A stretch of DNA of 64,000 nt from Ensifer adhaerens. Lineage in GTDB: Bacteria > Pseudomonadota > Alphaproteobacteria > Rhizobiales > Rhizobiaceae. The position numbers and the translations under genes were made by a program. This document shows, one piece after another, positions 10,001 through 19,140 of the stretch. Each line of letters starts with the position of its first letter. The stretch's first letter is position 1. The notes below the pieces were generated by a model. It searched no databases. It was given only the letters and a program-made list of their open reading frames with translations, and was not told where the DNA came from. Location of the stretch: positions 620,001 through 684,000 of the forward strand of contig NZ_LGAP01000001.1 of the NCBI RefSeq assembly GCF_001270265.1, read 5' to 3'.

Positions 10001-11761
10001 ATGAATCTCTTCACGGACTTCGAATCAAGAATTAAGGACATTCTCGAAACGCTTGATGTTGTTCGAGAAAAGCGATCCGAGCTTGACTTCGGCCGTATCA
10101 ATGTCGAGCCGCCGCGCGACGCCAGCCATGGCGATGTCGCAACCAATGCCGCGATGGTGCTTGCCAAGCCGTTGGGGATGAATCCGCGCGCGCTTGCCGA
10201 TCTGATCGTCGAAAAGCTCAGACAAGACCCTGAGGTCACGGATGTTTCCGTTGCCGGTCCCGGCTTCATCAATGTGCGCCTTTCGGTTTCCTACTGGCAG
10301 AAGCTGTTGACCGCGATGCTTCGCTCCGGAGCGGACTATGGCCGCAGCACGACCGGTGCCGGCCGCAAGGTCAACGTCGAATATGTGTCGGCCAACCCGA
10401 CTGGGCCGATGCATGTCGGCCATTGCCGCGGTGCTGTCGTCGGCGACGCGCTTGCGAACCTGTTGGCCTTTGCCGGCTATGAGGTGACCAAGGAGTATTA
10501 CATCAACGACGCCGGTTCGCAGATCGATGTGCTCGCACGTTCGGCCTTTCTTCGTTATCGGCAGGCGCTTGGCGAAGAGATCGGCGAGATTCCGTCGGGC
10601 CTCTATCCTGGCGACTATCTCGTACCCGTCGGCGAGGCGCTGGCCGACGAATTTGGCACGAGCCTGCGGTTGATGCCGGAGGACAAGTGGATGCCGCTCG
10701 TCAAGGAACGCACCATCGACGCGATGATGGCCATGATCCGCGAGGATCTTGCGGCGCTCAACGTCACCCATGATGTCTTCTTCTCGGAGCGGACCCTGCA
10801 TGCCAATGGCGCTGCCAAGATCCGCACCGCGATCAACGACCTGACTTTCAAGGGCCACGTCTACAAGGGCACGTTGCCGCCGCCGAAGGGGCAACTGCCG
10901 GAGGACTGGGAAGATCGGGAGCAAACGCTGTTCCGCTCGACCGAGGTCGGCGACGACATCGATCGACCGCTGATCAAGTCGGATGGAAGTTATACCTACT
11001 TCGCCGCCGACGTTGCTTACTTCAAGGACAAGTTCGACCGCGGCTTCGACGAGATGATCTATGTGCTTGGCGCCGACCACGGCGGTTATGTCAAGCGGCT
11101 CGAGGCGCTGGCGCGCGCGGTGTCCGGCGGCGCGTCGAAGCTGACGGTGCTGCTTTGCCAGCTGGTCAAGCTCTACCGTGAGGGTGAGCCGGTCAAGATG
11201 TCCAAGCGTTCCGGCGATTTCGTGACTCTGCGCGATGTCGTCGACGAAGTCGGACGCGATCCGGTCCGGTTCATGATGATCTACCGGAAGAACTCCGAGC
11301 CGTTGGATTTCGATTTTGCCAAGGTGACAGAACAGTCCAAGGATAACCCGGTCTTCTACGTCCAGTACGCGCATGCGCGTTGCCGGTCTGTCTTCCGTCA
11401 GGCGGCGGACGCTTTCCCCGGCCTCGACCTGGCTTCAGTCGATCTTGCCGGCGCAATCAACGGCGCGATCGTCGATCCGGCGGAGCTGCAGCTGGTCGCC
11501 AAGCTCGCAGAATATCCGCGCGTCGTCGAGGCTGCGGCACTGGCGCAGGAGCCCCATCGCATCGCGTTTTACCTGTACGACCTTGCCGCTGCCTTCCATG
11601 GACATTGGAACAAAGGTAAAGAGAATCCGGAATTACGTTTTGTTAACGATAAAAATAGAGAATTAAGTACTGCCAGACTCGGGCTGGTGCATGCTGTCGC
11701 TTCCGTACTGAAGTCGGGCCTGTCCATTACAGGCACCTCCGCACCGGAAGAAATGCGATAA
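10001..11761 (+). CDS. argS: Arginine--tRNA ligase
   Basis: Class I synthetase that charges tRNA-Arg. The 586-residue product has the HIGH-type motif in PMHVGHCRG (residues 136-144), an ArgRS-type Arg_S N-terminal additional domain, a KMSKRSG signature starting at about residue 399, and the DALR anticodon-binding domain at the C-terminus. ATG 10001 ([15 protein letters not shown]) agrees with the family N-terminus; the frame is open from 9953 but without a better start. Near 11620-11670 the codons become AT-rich for a few residues (FVNDKNREL), a local oddity only. The next gene follows after 63 bases. Confidence 0.96.
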   Translation: MNLFTDFESRIKDILETLDVVREKRSELDFGRINVEPPRDASHGDVATNAAMVLAKPLGMNPRALADLIVEKLRQDPEVTDVSVAGPGFINVRLSVSYWQKLLTAMLRSGADYGRSTTGAGRKVNVEYVSANPTGPMHVGHCRGAVVGDALANLLAFAGYEVTKEYYINDAGSQIDVLARSAFLRYRQALGEEIGEIPSGLYPGDYLVPVGEALADEFGTSLRLMPEDKWMPLVKERTIDAMMAMIREDLAALNVTHDVFFSERTLHANGAAKIRTAINDLTFKGHVYKGTLPPPKGQLPEDWEDREQTLFRSTEVGDDIDRPLIKSDGSYTYFAADVAYFKDKFDRGFDEMIYVLGADHGGYVKRLEALARAVSGGASKLTVLLCQLVKLYREGEPVKMSKRSGDFVTLRDVVDEVGRDPVRFMMIYRKNSEPLDFDFAKVTEQSKDNPVFYVQYAHARCRSVFRQAADAFPGLDLASVDLAGAINGAIVDPAELQLVAKLAEYPRVVEAAALAQEPHRIAFYLYDLAAAFHGHWNKGKENPELRFVNDKNRELSTARLGLVHAVASVLKSGLSITGTSAPEEMR

Positions 11762-11824
11762 GTATTGTCACCATTTTCCCACAATGCACTGGCAAGTGAA
11801 TGCAGGCAATTGTGAGTGGAGAGC

Positions 11825-14782
11825 ATGGCAGACAAACAATTCGCACGAAGCGGGCCGGCTGAATTCGATGTATTGGCAGACGATGATCCGTTGGCCGAAC
11901 TCGCCCGGATCGTCGGCTACGATGCCCGGCCGGCTGTCCAGCAGTTGCAGGAATTGCAACGCCACCAGGAAACTGTCCGGCAAGATCCGGCATTCGATCT
12001 CGAGGACGAGCTTCTTCGAGAGTTCGATACCTATGACGCGCCGCGTGCAGCAAATGTTCAGCCGGACAGCGATCTGGTTGAGCATGCTGCCGTGCCTGCA
12101 GAAGAGGTGCAGCAAGTCGAGCCCGTGCTCGAATTTGCGCCAGCCGAATTCGCTGTCGCCGAATCGGCGCCGGTCGAGGACGCACCGGTAGTCGAGCCGG
12201 CATACCAGCCTTCCGCGTTCGCGGAGCCATGGGCAGACGCCGCTATTGCCGCGGAACAGGTCGAATACGACCCGACCGAAGTTGTCGCGTTGCCTGAAGT
12301 GGCTCCGGTTACTGACCCTGCCGGATATGAGGTGGCTTCCGATGCCGGCGAGCCGGCCTTCGATCTGGAGCGCGAACTCGAGCTGTCGCTTGGCGACGCC
12401 GAGCTTTCTCCGACGGCAGAGATTGCGATGGTCGAACCGAACGCTGCGGCGCACGAAGAGTGGCATGCGCCGGTCGAGGACGTTTCATTCGCCGTTTCCG
12501 ATTTCGCCGATGAGCTGATGGCTGAGCCGGCTTCGCTGTCTGTCGAGCCGGCCTTCGAAGTGGCTCCGGCTGCCGAGGGCAGCAACGCCTACGCGTCGGA
12601 CAACTCTTATTCGTATGAACCGGCCGTGATCGAAGAGGCTGCTCCAGTTGCGGCAGACCCGGCAACCGATGATGCCGTCGATCAGCTTCTTGCCGATATC
12701 GAGCGGTTTCCGGTGCCGGCTGCGACGGGATTGGTCGCCGCCGCAGTTCACGCTCATCCCGCCGTTCACGCGCGAGCTGAGCCGGTCGTGACCGGAGCCG
12801 CTCCGGTCAAGAAGAGCCCGTATCCCTTCACTCCGACGTTCAGCCGCGCCACACCGGTTGCTTCGCCTTCGGGTGTCGGCCAGCAGCGCGCCTTTGCCGG
12901 TCCGATCGTCTCGTCGATCCCTGCCGCTGCGGCACCTGCAGTCGCTGTACCAGTGGCCGCAGTGGTTGCTCCGCAGGCTGCCGTTGAGCCTGTCCGCCCG
13001 ACCGTTGAACCTGAGAACGAGCCGAGCTTCGACATCGAGAACTTCGAAATGGAGCTCTCGGATGTGGCGATGGAGCTGGAGCTTCCGGAGTTCGACGCTT
13101 CTGAGGATGTCGTGGCTGCCGTGCAGCAGCCGACGTTCGCTGTTGTTGAACAGGCGCCGATCCAACGCGAAGAACCCTTCGCAGCGCCGTCGGTCGCAGC
13201 AGGGCCCATGGAGATCGAAGAGCCGCCGGTTGAAAGCGCTCTGCCTTTCGATCCGTCGATGATCGCCGAAGCCGATACCGGCGTTGCACCGATCGCCGAT
13301 ATGGATGTGCCGCAACTGCCGGTCATCGAGACAGAAAAGCCGGTCGCTTATCCTGCCGACTACGATCTCGATATCGACGCGGAAATGGCCCAGCTCTTCG
13401 GCACGCCCGCACCCTCCGTGCGGGAGGCACAGGCTCGGCCCGTCGAGACTCGCGAACCTGCGCGCTCCGCGCCGGCCGCCAAGCCGACCGCATCGTTCGG
13501 CGCAGCCCCGATGGATGATTTCGACGAGTTCGAGAAGGCGATGGAAGAAGACTTCCGCCGCTCGATGGTTGAACGCCAGAACACGCCACGCGAATCCGAG
13601 CGCGTGCAGCCCATGTCCGGCCAGGCCGACGCGGGTGTTTATAACGAATACGGCTCCGGCCGCCGCTCGCAGCGCATGATGCTACTGGCTGCAAGCGTCG
13701 CGGGCGTCATCATTCTTGGCGGTGCAGGCGTCTATGCGTGGATGGGTGGCAGCGATGCCGTCTCGTCCGGAGAGGGCCCGAAGATCATTCTCGCCGACAA
13801 GTCCCCGGTAAAGGTCGTGCCTGAGGAAAAGGGCGGCAAGACCGTGCCGAACCAGGACAAGGCCGTCTATGACCGCGTCGCCGGCGCACAGGGCACCGGC
13901 CCTCGCCAGGAGGCTCTGGTCTCCTCGACAGAAGAACCGATGGACGTTGTCCAGCGGACGTTGACACCGGAAAACCTGCCTGATGACGGCAGCGATGAAG
14001 CGGATTCTCTCGGTGCTGCGTCGCCGAGTGCGGACGAAGAGTCTGCCCGTCTTTTGCCTGATGACGGCACTGCTGCGCCGGCTGATCAGGAAGAGGACAA
14101 GGCTCCCGCTGTCGCACCGCGAAAAGTACGCACCATGATCGTCAAGCCGGACGGCACGCTCGTCGCTCGCGAAGAGCCGGTTGCGGCACCTGCGACGGAA
14201 GTCGCTGGTAATGTTCAGCCGGTTCCTGCAACGGCTTCGGGTCAGGCGGCTGCGTCGGGCATCGAGGGTCAGGCTACAGCCACGGGCGCCGGTTCCGAAC
14301 TTCGCGCAGCCGACCAGGCACCGGCCGAAACCGATCAGGTCGCACTTGCCGCTCCAAGCAACGCCACCGCCGATGCTGCTGGCGATCAGGCCCCGCTGCC
14401 GCAGACCCGTCCGGCCGAACAGGCGGGCAACGTGGCCGGAGCCGCAACTGAACGCGGAAACGCACGCCCGACGGAAACACAGGCGGCCGCGAACACTGCA
14501 GCGGATACCCAACAGGTTTCGACGGCATCCGTGCCGGCTGGCACCTACTTCATCCAGGTGGCGTCGCTGCCCTCCGAGGCCGAAGCGCAGAAGTCCTACA
14601 ACAGCCTTTCGAACAAGTTCGCGAACGTTATCGGCGGGCGCGGCGTGGATATCCGCAAGGCGGAGATCGCCGGCAAGGGCACGTACTATCGTGTCCGCAT
14701 CCCGGCCGGATCGCGCGAAGATGCCAATGCACTTTGCTCGCGCTACAAGGGTGCCGGCGGCAGCTGCCTCGTGACCAAGTAG
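11825..14782 (+). CDS. Very large SPOR-domain inner-membrane protein
   Basis: A 985-residue protein with one predicted membrane helix (LLAASVAGVIILGGAGVYAW, about residues 620-640) and a C-terminal SPOR domain (about residues 908-985, starting YFIQVASLPSEAEAQKSY). SPOR domains bind peptidoglycan stripped of stem peptides at division sites, so a role in envelope or septum biology is inferred. The ~615-residue cytoplasmic N-part is acidic and low in complexity (Ala, Glu, Pro, Val, Asp), with short repeated FDLE/FDIE and ELELS-like patches. The periplasmic linker is Ala/Thr/Gln-rich. A basic DDFDEFEKAMEEDFRRSM segment precedes the helix. ATG 11825 follows a GAGTGGAGAG site. It sits between argS and nagZ, a neighbourhood common in rhizobia. 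It has no enzyme motif. Confidence 0.88.
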   Translation: MADKQFARSGPAEFDVLADDDPLAELARIVGYDARPAVQQLQELQRHQETVRQDPAFDLEDELLREFDTYDAPRAANVQPDSDLVEHAAVPAEEVQQVEPVLEFAPAEFAVAESAPVEDAPVVEPAYQPSAFAEPWADAAIAAEQVEYDPTEVVALPEVAPVTDPAGYEVASDAGEPAFDLERELELSLGDAELSPTAEIAMVEPNAAAHEEWHAPVEDVSFAVSDFADELMAEPASLSVEPAFEVAPAAEGSNAYASDNSYSYEPAVIEEAAPVAADPATDDAVDQLLADIERFPVPAATGLVAAAVHAHPAVHARAEPVVTGAAPVKKSPYPFTPTFSRATPVASPSGVGQQRAFAGPIVSSIPAAAAPAVAVPVAAVVAPQAAVEPVRPTVEPENEPSFDIENFEMELSDVAMELELPEFDASEDVVAAVQQPTFAVVEQAPIQREEPFAAPSVAAGPMEIEEPPVESALPFDPSMIAEADTGVAPIADMDVPQLPVIETEKPVAYPADYDLDIDAEMAQLFGTPAPSVREAQARPVETREPARSAPAAKPTASFGAAPMDDFDEFEKAMEEDFRRSMVERQNTPRESERVQPMSGQADAGVYNEYGSGRRSQRMMLLAASVAGVIILGGAGVYAWMGGSDAVSSGEGPKIILADKSPVKVVPEEKGGKTVPNQDKAVYDRVAGAQGTGPRQEALVSSTEEPMDVVQRTLTPENLPDDGSDEADSLGAASPSADEESARLLPDDGTAAPADQEEDKAPAVAPRKVRTMIVKPDGTLVAREEPVAAPATEVAGNVQPVPATASGQAAASGIEGQATATGAGSELRAADQAPAETDQVALAAPSNATADAAGDQAPLPQTRPAEQAGNVAGAATERGNARPTETQAAANTAADTQQVSTASVPAGTYFIQVASLPSEAEAQKSYNSLSNKFANVIGGRGVDIRKAEIAGKGTYYRVRIPAGSREDANALCSRYKGAGGSCLVTK

Positions 14783-14807
14783 TCACCACGACGAATATTA
14801 TCCTCGG

Positions 14808-14838
14808 AAGGGCGCGGCAGAGATGCCGCGCCCTTTCA
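14808..14838 (+). terminator. Terminator after the SPOR gene
   Basis: A 12-bp stem AAGGGCGCGGCA / TGCCGCGCCCTT with a short loop, followed by a weak TTCATGTTT tail, 25 bases after the stop codon. Confidence 0.7.
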
Positions 14839-14924
14839 TGTTTCAGTGTCAGTAGTCTGTGCATGACGCGCATGGACAACTATTCTCGCTTCGCTGCGGG
14901 CAAGCCGCGCACTATGCTTTTGGG

Positions 14925-15941
14925 ATGAGCGAATCAAAAGCATTTATCTCCGGCTGCAAGGGTCTTTCTCTTTCGAGCGAAGAGCGCAGCTTCTTTGATG
15001 GCGAGCGACCCTGGGGCTTCATCCTCTTTGGCCGCAACATTGGCGAGGAACAGCAGATTTGCGATCTGGTCGCGGCCCTGCGTGACAGCATCGGCAATCC
15101 TGCTGCACCCGTGCTGATCGACCAGGAGGGCGGGCGCGTTCAGCGCATCCGGCCGCCGCTTGTTCAGCAATATCCGAATGGCGCGGCGATCGGCGAGATC
15201 TACCGCCGCGATGCCGAGGGCGGTCTGCGTGCGGCCTGGTTGATGGGGCGGCTGCACGCCTTCGATCTGATGCGCTTCGGTATCACGGTCGATTGCCTGC
15301 CGGTGCTCGACGTTCCGGTGCCCGGCAGTCACGATGTCATAGGCAATCGCGCCTACGGGCACGACCCGCACAGCGTCACGGCGATCGGCCGCGCGATGGC
15401 GGAGGGCCTGAAGTCCGGTGGCATGCTGCCGGTGATGAAACATATGCCCGGTCATGGGCGCACCTTCGTCGATTCTCACCATAGCCTGCCTGTGGTCAGC
15501 GAAACGTTCGACGAGCTTGCCAAGAGCGACTTCCTGCCCTTCATCGCGATGAAGGACGAGGCCATGGCCATGTCGGCGCATATGGTCTTTACGGCGATCG
15601 ATCCGGACAATCCGGCAACGACTTCCGCCAAGGTGGTGCGCGAGATCATCCGCGGCCATATCGGCTTCGACGGATTGCTGATGTCCGACGACGTCTCGAT
15701 GAATGCGCTGGCCGGCGACATGACGACCCGCGCTCGCAACATCATCGACGCCGGACTTGATCTCGTCTTGCATTGTCATGGCATAATGGACGAGATGAAG
15801 GCTGTAGCGAATGTCGTGCCGGTATTGGCCGGAGAGACGTTGCGCAGGGCAAAGGCCGCCGAGGCCGCCTTCCGCAAGCCCGACAATGCGAACGAGCAGG
15901 AACTGCGGGCCGAGTTCAACGGCCTGTTCGCGACGGTTTGA
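14925..15941 (+). CDS. nagZ: Beta-N-acetylhexosaminidase (glycoside hydrolase family 3)
   Basis: Cytoplasmic GH3 enzyme that removes N-acetylglucosamine from 1,6-anhydro-muropeptides during cell-wall recycling. The 338-residue product has IDQEGGRVQRI near residues 65-75, the NagZ signature KHMPGHGRT with its catalytic His, and a late FDGLLMSDDVSMNAL block with the Asp nucleophile. ATG 14925 (MSESKAFISGCKG) is chosen because upstream in-frame codons run back into the preceding intergenic space and do not look coding. It heads a co-directional run with scpA and scpB. Confidence 0.93.
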   Translation: MSESKAFISGCKGLSLSSEERSFFDGERPWGFILFGRNIGEEQQICDLVAALRDSIGNPAAPVLIDQEGGRVQRIRPPLVQQYPNGAAIGEIYRRDAEGGLRAAWLMGRLHAFDLMRFGITVDCLPVLDVPVPGSHDVIGNRAYGHDPHSVTAIGRAMAEGLKSGGMLPVMKHMPGHGRTFVDSHHSLPVVSETFDELAKSDFLPFIAMKDEAMAMSAHMVFTAIDPDNPATTSAKVVREIIRGHIGFDGLLMSDDVSMNALAGDMTTRARNIIDAGLDLVLHCHGIMDEMKAVANVVPVLAGETLRRAKAAEAAFRKPDNANEQELRAEFNGLFATV

Positions 15942-15977
15942 GAGCGGGTACGGCCGGCGGGAAAGGATCGGGCTGTC

Positions 15978-16844
15978 GTGAGCAATGCGGGTGAAAAGCA
16001 GGGCAGGTCCGGTTCGAAAGCGCCGATGGATCCCTTGTGGCAGGACGAGACCGCGGAGCGGGGGCTGCACGAAGAGGCGCTTGTCATCGACATCGCCGGC
16101 TTCGAAGGCCCGCTCGATCTGCTCCTCCATCTTGCTCGCAGCCAGCGGGTCGATCTTGCCCGCATCTCTGTGCTGGCACTGGCGGAGCAATACATCGCCT
16201 TCGTCGAGCGCGCGCGCAGCATCCGCATCGAACTGGCTGCCGACTACCTCGTCATGGCGGCTTGGCTTGCCTATCTCAAATCGCGGCTGTTGATCCCGCA
16301 ACAGGCGAAAGATGACGGCCCCTCGGGTGAGGAGATGGCATCGGCGCTGGCGTTCCGGCTGAAGCGCCTCGAAGCCATGCGCGAGGCCGCGACCCGGCTG
16401 ATCAATCGAAACCGCCTCGGCCGCGATGTTTTTGTGCGGGGCGCGCCGGAGCACATCGTCACAGAGCGGAAGTCGGACTACGACGCTTCGCTTTATGATC
16501 TGCTGACCGCCTATGCGAGCTTGCGCCAACGCACGGCGATTACACAGGTAACGATCGAAAAGCGTCATGTCTGGTCGCTTGCCGATGCGCGATTGATCCT
16601 GGCCCGCATGATCGGTCACCTCGACGATTGGACCGCGCTCGACCACTTCCTTCTGCGTTACATGACGACGCCGAAGGAGCGGGCGACGGCCATCGCCAGT
16701 TCCTTTGCCGCCTCGCTGGAGATGGTGCGCGAGGGACGCCTGGAAATCCGCCAGGAAGAAGCGTTCGCGCCGATCTATCTGCGGCGCGGGCCAAACCCGA
16801 TCGATGCGGCGACGCTCGCCGATATGGAGGCAGCCCGTGGCTGA
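15978..16844 (+). CDS. scpA: Segregation and condensation protein A
   Basis: Kleisin subunit of the bacterial Smc-ScpA-ScpB condensin complex, which bridges the Smc heads and compacts and segregates the chromosome. The 288-residue product shows the ScpA N-terminal motif FEGPLDLLLHLARSQRVDL (about residues 41-59), followed by LALAEQYIAFVERARSIRIE and DYLVMAAWLAYLKSRLLIP, and a winged-helix-like C-terminal part. The start is taken as GTG 15978; ATG 16026 (MDPLWQDET) is a credible alternative. The stop codon overlaps the scpB start by 8 bases, so translational coupling is likely. Confidence 0.93.
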   Translation: MSNAGEKQGRSGSKAPMDPLWQDETAERGLHEEALVIDIAGFEGPLDLLLHLARSQRVDLARISVLALAEQYIAFVERARSIRIELAADYLVMAAWLAYLKSRLLIPQQAKDDGPSGEEMASALAFRLKRLEAMREAATRLINRNRLGRDVFVRGAPEHIVTERKSDYDASLYDLLTAYASLRQRTAITQVTIEKRHVWSLADARLILARMIGHLDDWTALDHFLLRYMTTPKERATAIASSFAASLEMVREGRLEIRQEEAFAPIYLRRGPNPIDAATLADMEAARG

Positions 16845-17565
16845 GCCGCAGAAGTACTTGCCGGGCGTGGCAGATGAAGACAACGAGAATGACGGCCCGT
16901 TGCTCGATCCGCGCGTGGAACAGGAAGCCGAGCGGATTGCTGAAGCGCTGGTGTTTGCCTCTGCTCAGCCGGTCTCCGAGGCCTATATCGCCAGCCGTCT
17001 GCAACGTGATGCCGATGTCCCGCGCATCATGGCGCGGTTGAAGGCGCTTTATGCCAGCCGTGGCGTCAATCTGGTGCAGGTGGCAGATCACTGGGCGTTC
17101 CGCACCGCCGCCGACCTTTCCTTCGTCGTTCAGGCGGACGAGCAGGAGGTGCGCAAGCTGTCGCGCGCCGCGCTCGAGGTTCTGGCGATCATCGCCTACC
17201 ACCAGCCGGTAACCCGCGCCGAAATCGAAGACATTCGCGGCGTGCAGACATCGAAGGGCACGCTCGATGTGCTGATGGAAGCAGGCTGGGTCCGTTTCCG
17301 CGGTCGCCGCCGCACGCCCGGGCGTCCGGTCACCTTCGGAACGACACGTGATTTTCTCGACCACTTCGGCCTGGAGGAACTGCGCGATCTGCCTGGTATC
17401 GAGGAGTTGAAGGGAGCGGGGCTCCTCTCCGGCCGCGTTCCGTCCAACCTGCATATTCCCGTGCCCATCGGCGAGGACGACCTGGCGGAAAATGAGGATC
17501 CGATCACCCAGCTCGATCTCGAGGAACTGGGGCTCTTGACTCCGAAGGGCGAAGAGGCCGATTAA
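16837..17565 (+). CDS. scpB: Segregation and condensation protein B
   Basis: ScpB forms a dimer that binds ScpA in the Smc complex. The 242-residue product contains two winged-helix segments, with family motifs EALVFASAQPVSEAYI, YHQPVTRAEIEDIRGV and WVRFRGRRRTPGRPVTFGTT. The frame is open from 16705, but that stretch lies within scpA. GTG 16837 is preferred: it has a GGAGG site six bases upstream and reads VAEPQKYLPG. It overlaps scpA by 8 bases and is the partner gene. Confidence 0.92.
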   Translation: MAEPQKYLPGVADEDNENDGPLLDPRVEQEAERIAEALVFASAQPVSEAYIASRLQRDADVPRIMARLKALYASRGVNLVQVADHWAFRTAADLSFVVQADEQEVRKLSRAALEVLAIIAYHQPVTRAEIEDIRGVQTSKGTLDVLMEAGWVRFRGRRRTPGRPVTFGTTRDFLDHFGLEELRDLPGIEELKGAGLLSGRVPSNLHIPVPIGEDDLAENEDPITQLDLEELGLLTPKGEEAD

Positions 17566-17652
17566 AAACCTGATTGGAGATATCGGCTTTCTCCATCGAG
17601 CCTGCACCCGGCATGGTCGCCACGGTGCCACCGGTGTCAAGGAATACGCAGC

Positions 17653-18765
17653 ATGGTTTCAGATACGCAGGACGGGCCCGTCATGGCAACGCGACGGACG
17701 GCGGGCGTATCTTTCGCTGCGAGCCTGACATTCGAGGATATTCACCACAACTACCATTCCAAGGAGACGATCAAGGGTGTCAGCCTGGCGGCCAAGGCTG
17801 GCGAAGTTCTTTGCCTGCTCGGTCCCTCCGGCTCAGGCAAGACGACACTGCTGCGGATCGCCGCCGGCATCGAGATCCAAAGCGCCGGTCGTCTCCTGCT
17901 CAACGGCCAAGAGATTTCCGGCCCGTCGATCTTCCTGCCGCCGGAAAAGCGCGGTGTCGGGCTGATGTTCCAGGACTTTGCGCTGTTTCCGCACATGACC
18001 ATCCGCGACAACGTTCGTTTCGGTTTGACCGCGCTTCCCAAGAAGGAAGCGTTGATCCAGGCTGATGCAGCGCTGGACCGGGTCGGTCTGTCCCATTATG
18101 CCGACCGTTATCCCCATGTGCTTTCAGGTGGGGAGCAGCAGCGCGTAGCGCTCGCCCGTGCGCTCGCCCCGAGGCCGGCCGTGCTGTTGATGGACGAACC
18201 TTTCTCGGGGCTCGACTCGCGGCTTAAGGATTCGATCCGCGCCGATACGCTCGCCATCCTGCGGGAGACGCGAGCCACCGCGATCGTCGTTACCCATGAT
18301 GCCGAAGAAGCTATGCGCATGGCTGACCGGATCGCTCTGCTCAAGGACGGACGCCTGGTCCAGGTCGGCACCGCGGACGAGCTTTATCGCAAGCCACGGG
18401 ACCTGTTCGCCGCCGGTTTCTTCTCGGAAATCAATGTGTTCGATGCCCAGGTGCTCAACGGTCGTGTCGACACGCCGCTCGGCGGCGTGGATGCACGCAA
18501 GTATCGCGATGGGCAGCGTCTTTCCGTGGCCGTCCGGCTTTCGGGCCTGCATGTCGGCAAGGACGAGGGCGATATACCGGCGCGTATCGTCTCGCGTCGT
18601 TTCATCGGCGTTGTCGAATTGCTCGAACTGGCTGTGCCAGGCTGCGACGGGACTGTGCGCGCCCGCATCCGGGCGGACCAATTGCCGCAAGGATTGCGCG
18701 ATGTAATGCTTTCAGTTAACGAGCGGGATATATTGCTGTTTGAAAAAGATGTTCCGACATCTTAG
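17653..18765 (+). CDS. ABC transporter ATP-binding protein (iron/polyamine-type, orphan)
   Basis: ATPase subunit of an ABC importer. The 370-residue product has Walker A GPSGSGKTT (from residue 57), a Q-loop in MFQDFALFPHMT, signature LSGGEQQR (from 157), Walker B VLLMDEPFSGLD (from about 178) and the H-loop VVTHDAEEA. A ~130-residue C-terminal extension resembles the TOBE-type domain of FbpC/PotA-like ATPases. No permease or binding-protein gene is adjacent, so the substrate and partners are unknown. It lies between scpB and tatA, two genes that are often immediate neighbours in rhizobia, which makes it look like a later insertion. The start could also be ATG 17683. Confidence 0.85.
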   Translation: MVSDTQDGPVMATRRTAGVSFAASLTFEDIHHNYHSKETIKGVSLAAKAGEVLCLLGPSGSGKTTLLRIAAGIEIQSAGRLLLNGQEISGPSIFLPPEKRGVGLMFQDFALFPHMTIRDNVRFGLTALPKKEALIQADAALDRVGLSHYADRYPHVLSGGEQQRVALARALAPRPAVLLMDEPFSGLDSRLKDSIRADTLAILRETRATAIVVTHDAEEAMRMADRIALLKDGRLVQVGTADELYRKPRDLFAAGFFSEINVFDAQVLNGRVDTPLGGVDARKYRDGQRLSVAVRLSGLHVGKDEGDIPARIVSRRFIGVVELLELAVPGCDGTVRARIRADQLPQGLRDVMLSVNERDILLFEKDVPTS

Positions 18766-18859
18766 GGTCTGTGGCGAAAAGAGGCGACGCTGGTGGCGCG
18801 CCTGAAAATTGACACGCGAATAGGGCCTAAATCGGGGAAGGCTCAGAGGGAGTAAGCGC

Positions 18860-19066
18860 ATGGGTTCCTTTAGTATCTGGCACTGGCTGATCGTCTTGGT
18901 CGTGGTGCTGTTGTTGTTCGGTCGGGGTAAAATTCCGGAACTGATGGGCGACGTTGCCAAGGGCATCAAGAGTTTCAAGAAGGGCATGACCGACGACGAT
19001 GCCGATTCCGCCGACAAGCCGCTCGACAGCAAGACTGTCGATCACAAGTCTGACGAAGTTCGCTAA
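18860..19066 (+). CDS. tatA: Sec-independent protein translocase subunit TatA
   Basis: Pore-forming subunit of the twin-arginine translocase, which exports folded proteins. The 68-residue product has a short periplasmic N-terminus (MGSFSIWHW), a membrane helix ([12 protein letters not shown]), the [12 protein letters not shown] hinge and amphipathic helix ([10 protein letters not shown]), and an acidic tail. A GAGGGAG ribosome site precedes the ATG. It is first of the tatABC cluster, and a GC-rich hairpin follows it. Confidence 0.96.
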   Translation: MGSFSIWHWLIVLVVVLLLFGRGKIPELMGDVAKGIKSFKKGMTDDDADSADKPLDSKTVDHKSDEVR

Positions 19067-19083
19067 CGATCGAGCACCGATAG

Positions 19084-19109
19084 GGCCGGGCTGGGATTAT
19101 CTCCCGGCC
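19084..19109 (+). other. GC-rich hairpin between tatA and tatB
   Basis: A 7-bp stem GGCCGGG / CCCGGCC with a 12-base loop, not followed by a T-run. It may stabilise the tatA message or act as a weak attenuator; TatA is needed in excess over TatB and TatC. The function is inferred. Confidence 0.4.
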
Positions 19110-19140
19110 GGCCGCACCACGGGTTTGCAGGACATATCGA

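Noticed and set aside
10025-11374. 449-codon minus-strand frame opposite argS
   Set aside because: Overlaps the well-supported argS gene completely and has no motifs or ribosome site.
14934-16883. 649-codon minus-strand frame opposite nagZ and scpA
   Set aside because: Antisense shadow of two recognised genes with the same GC-driven cause.
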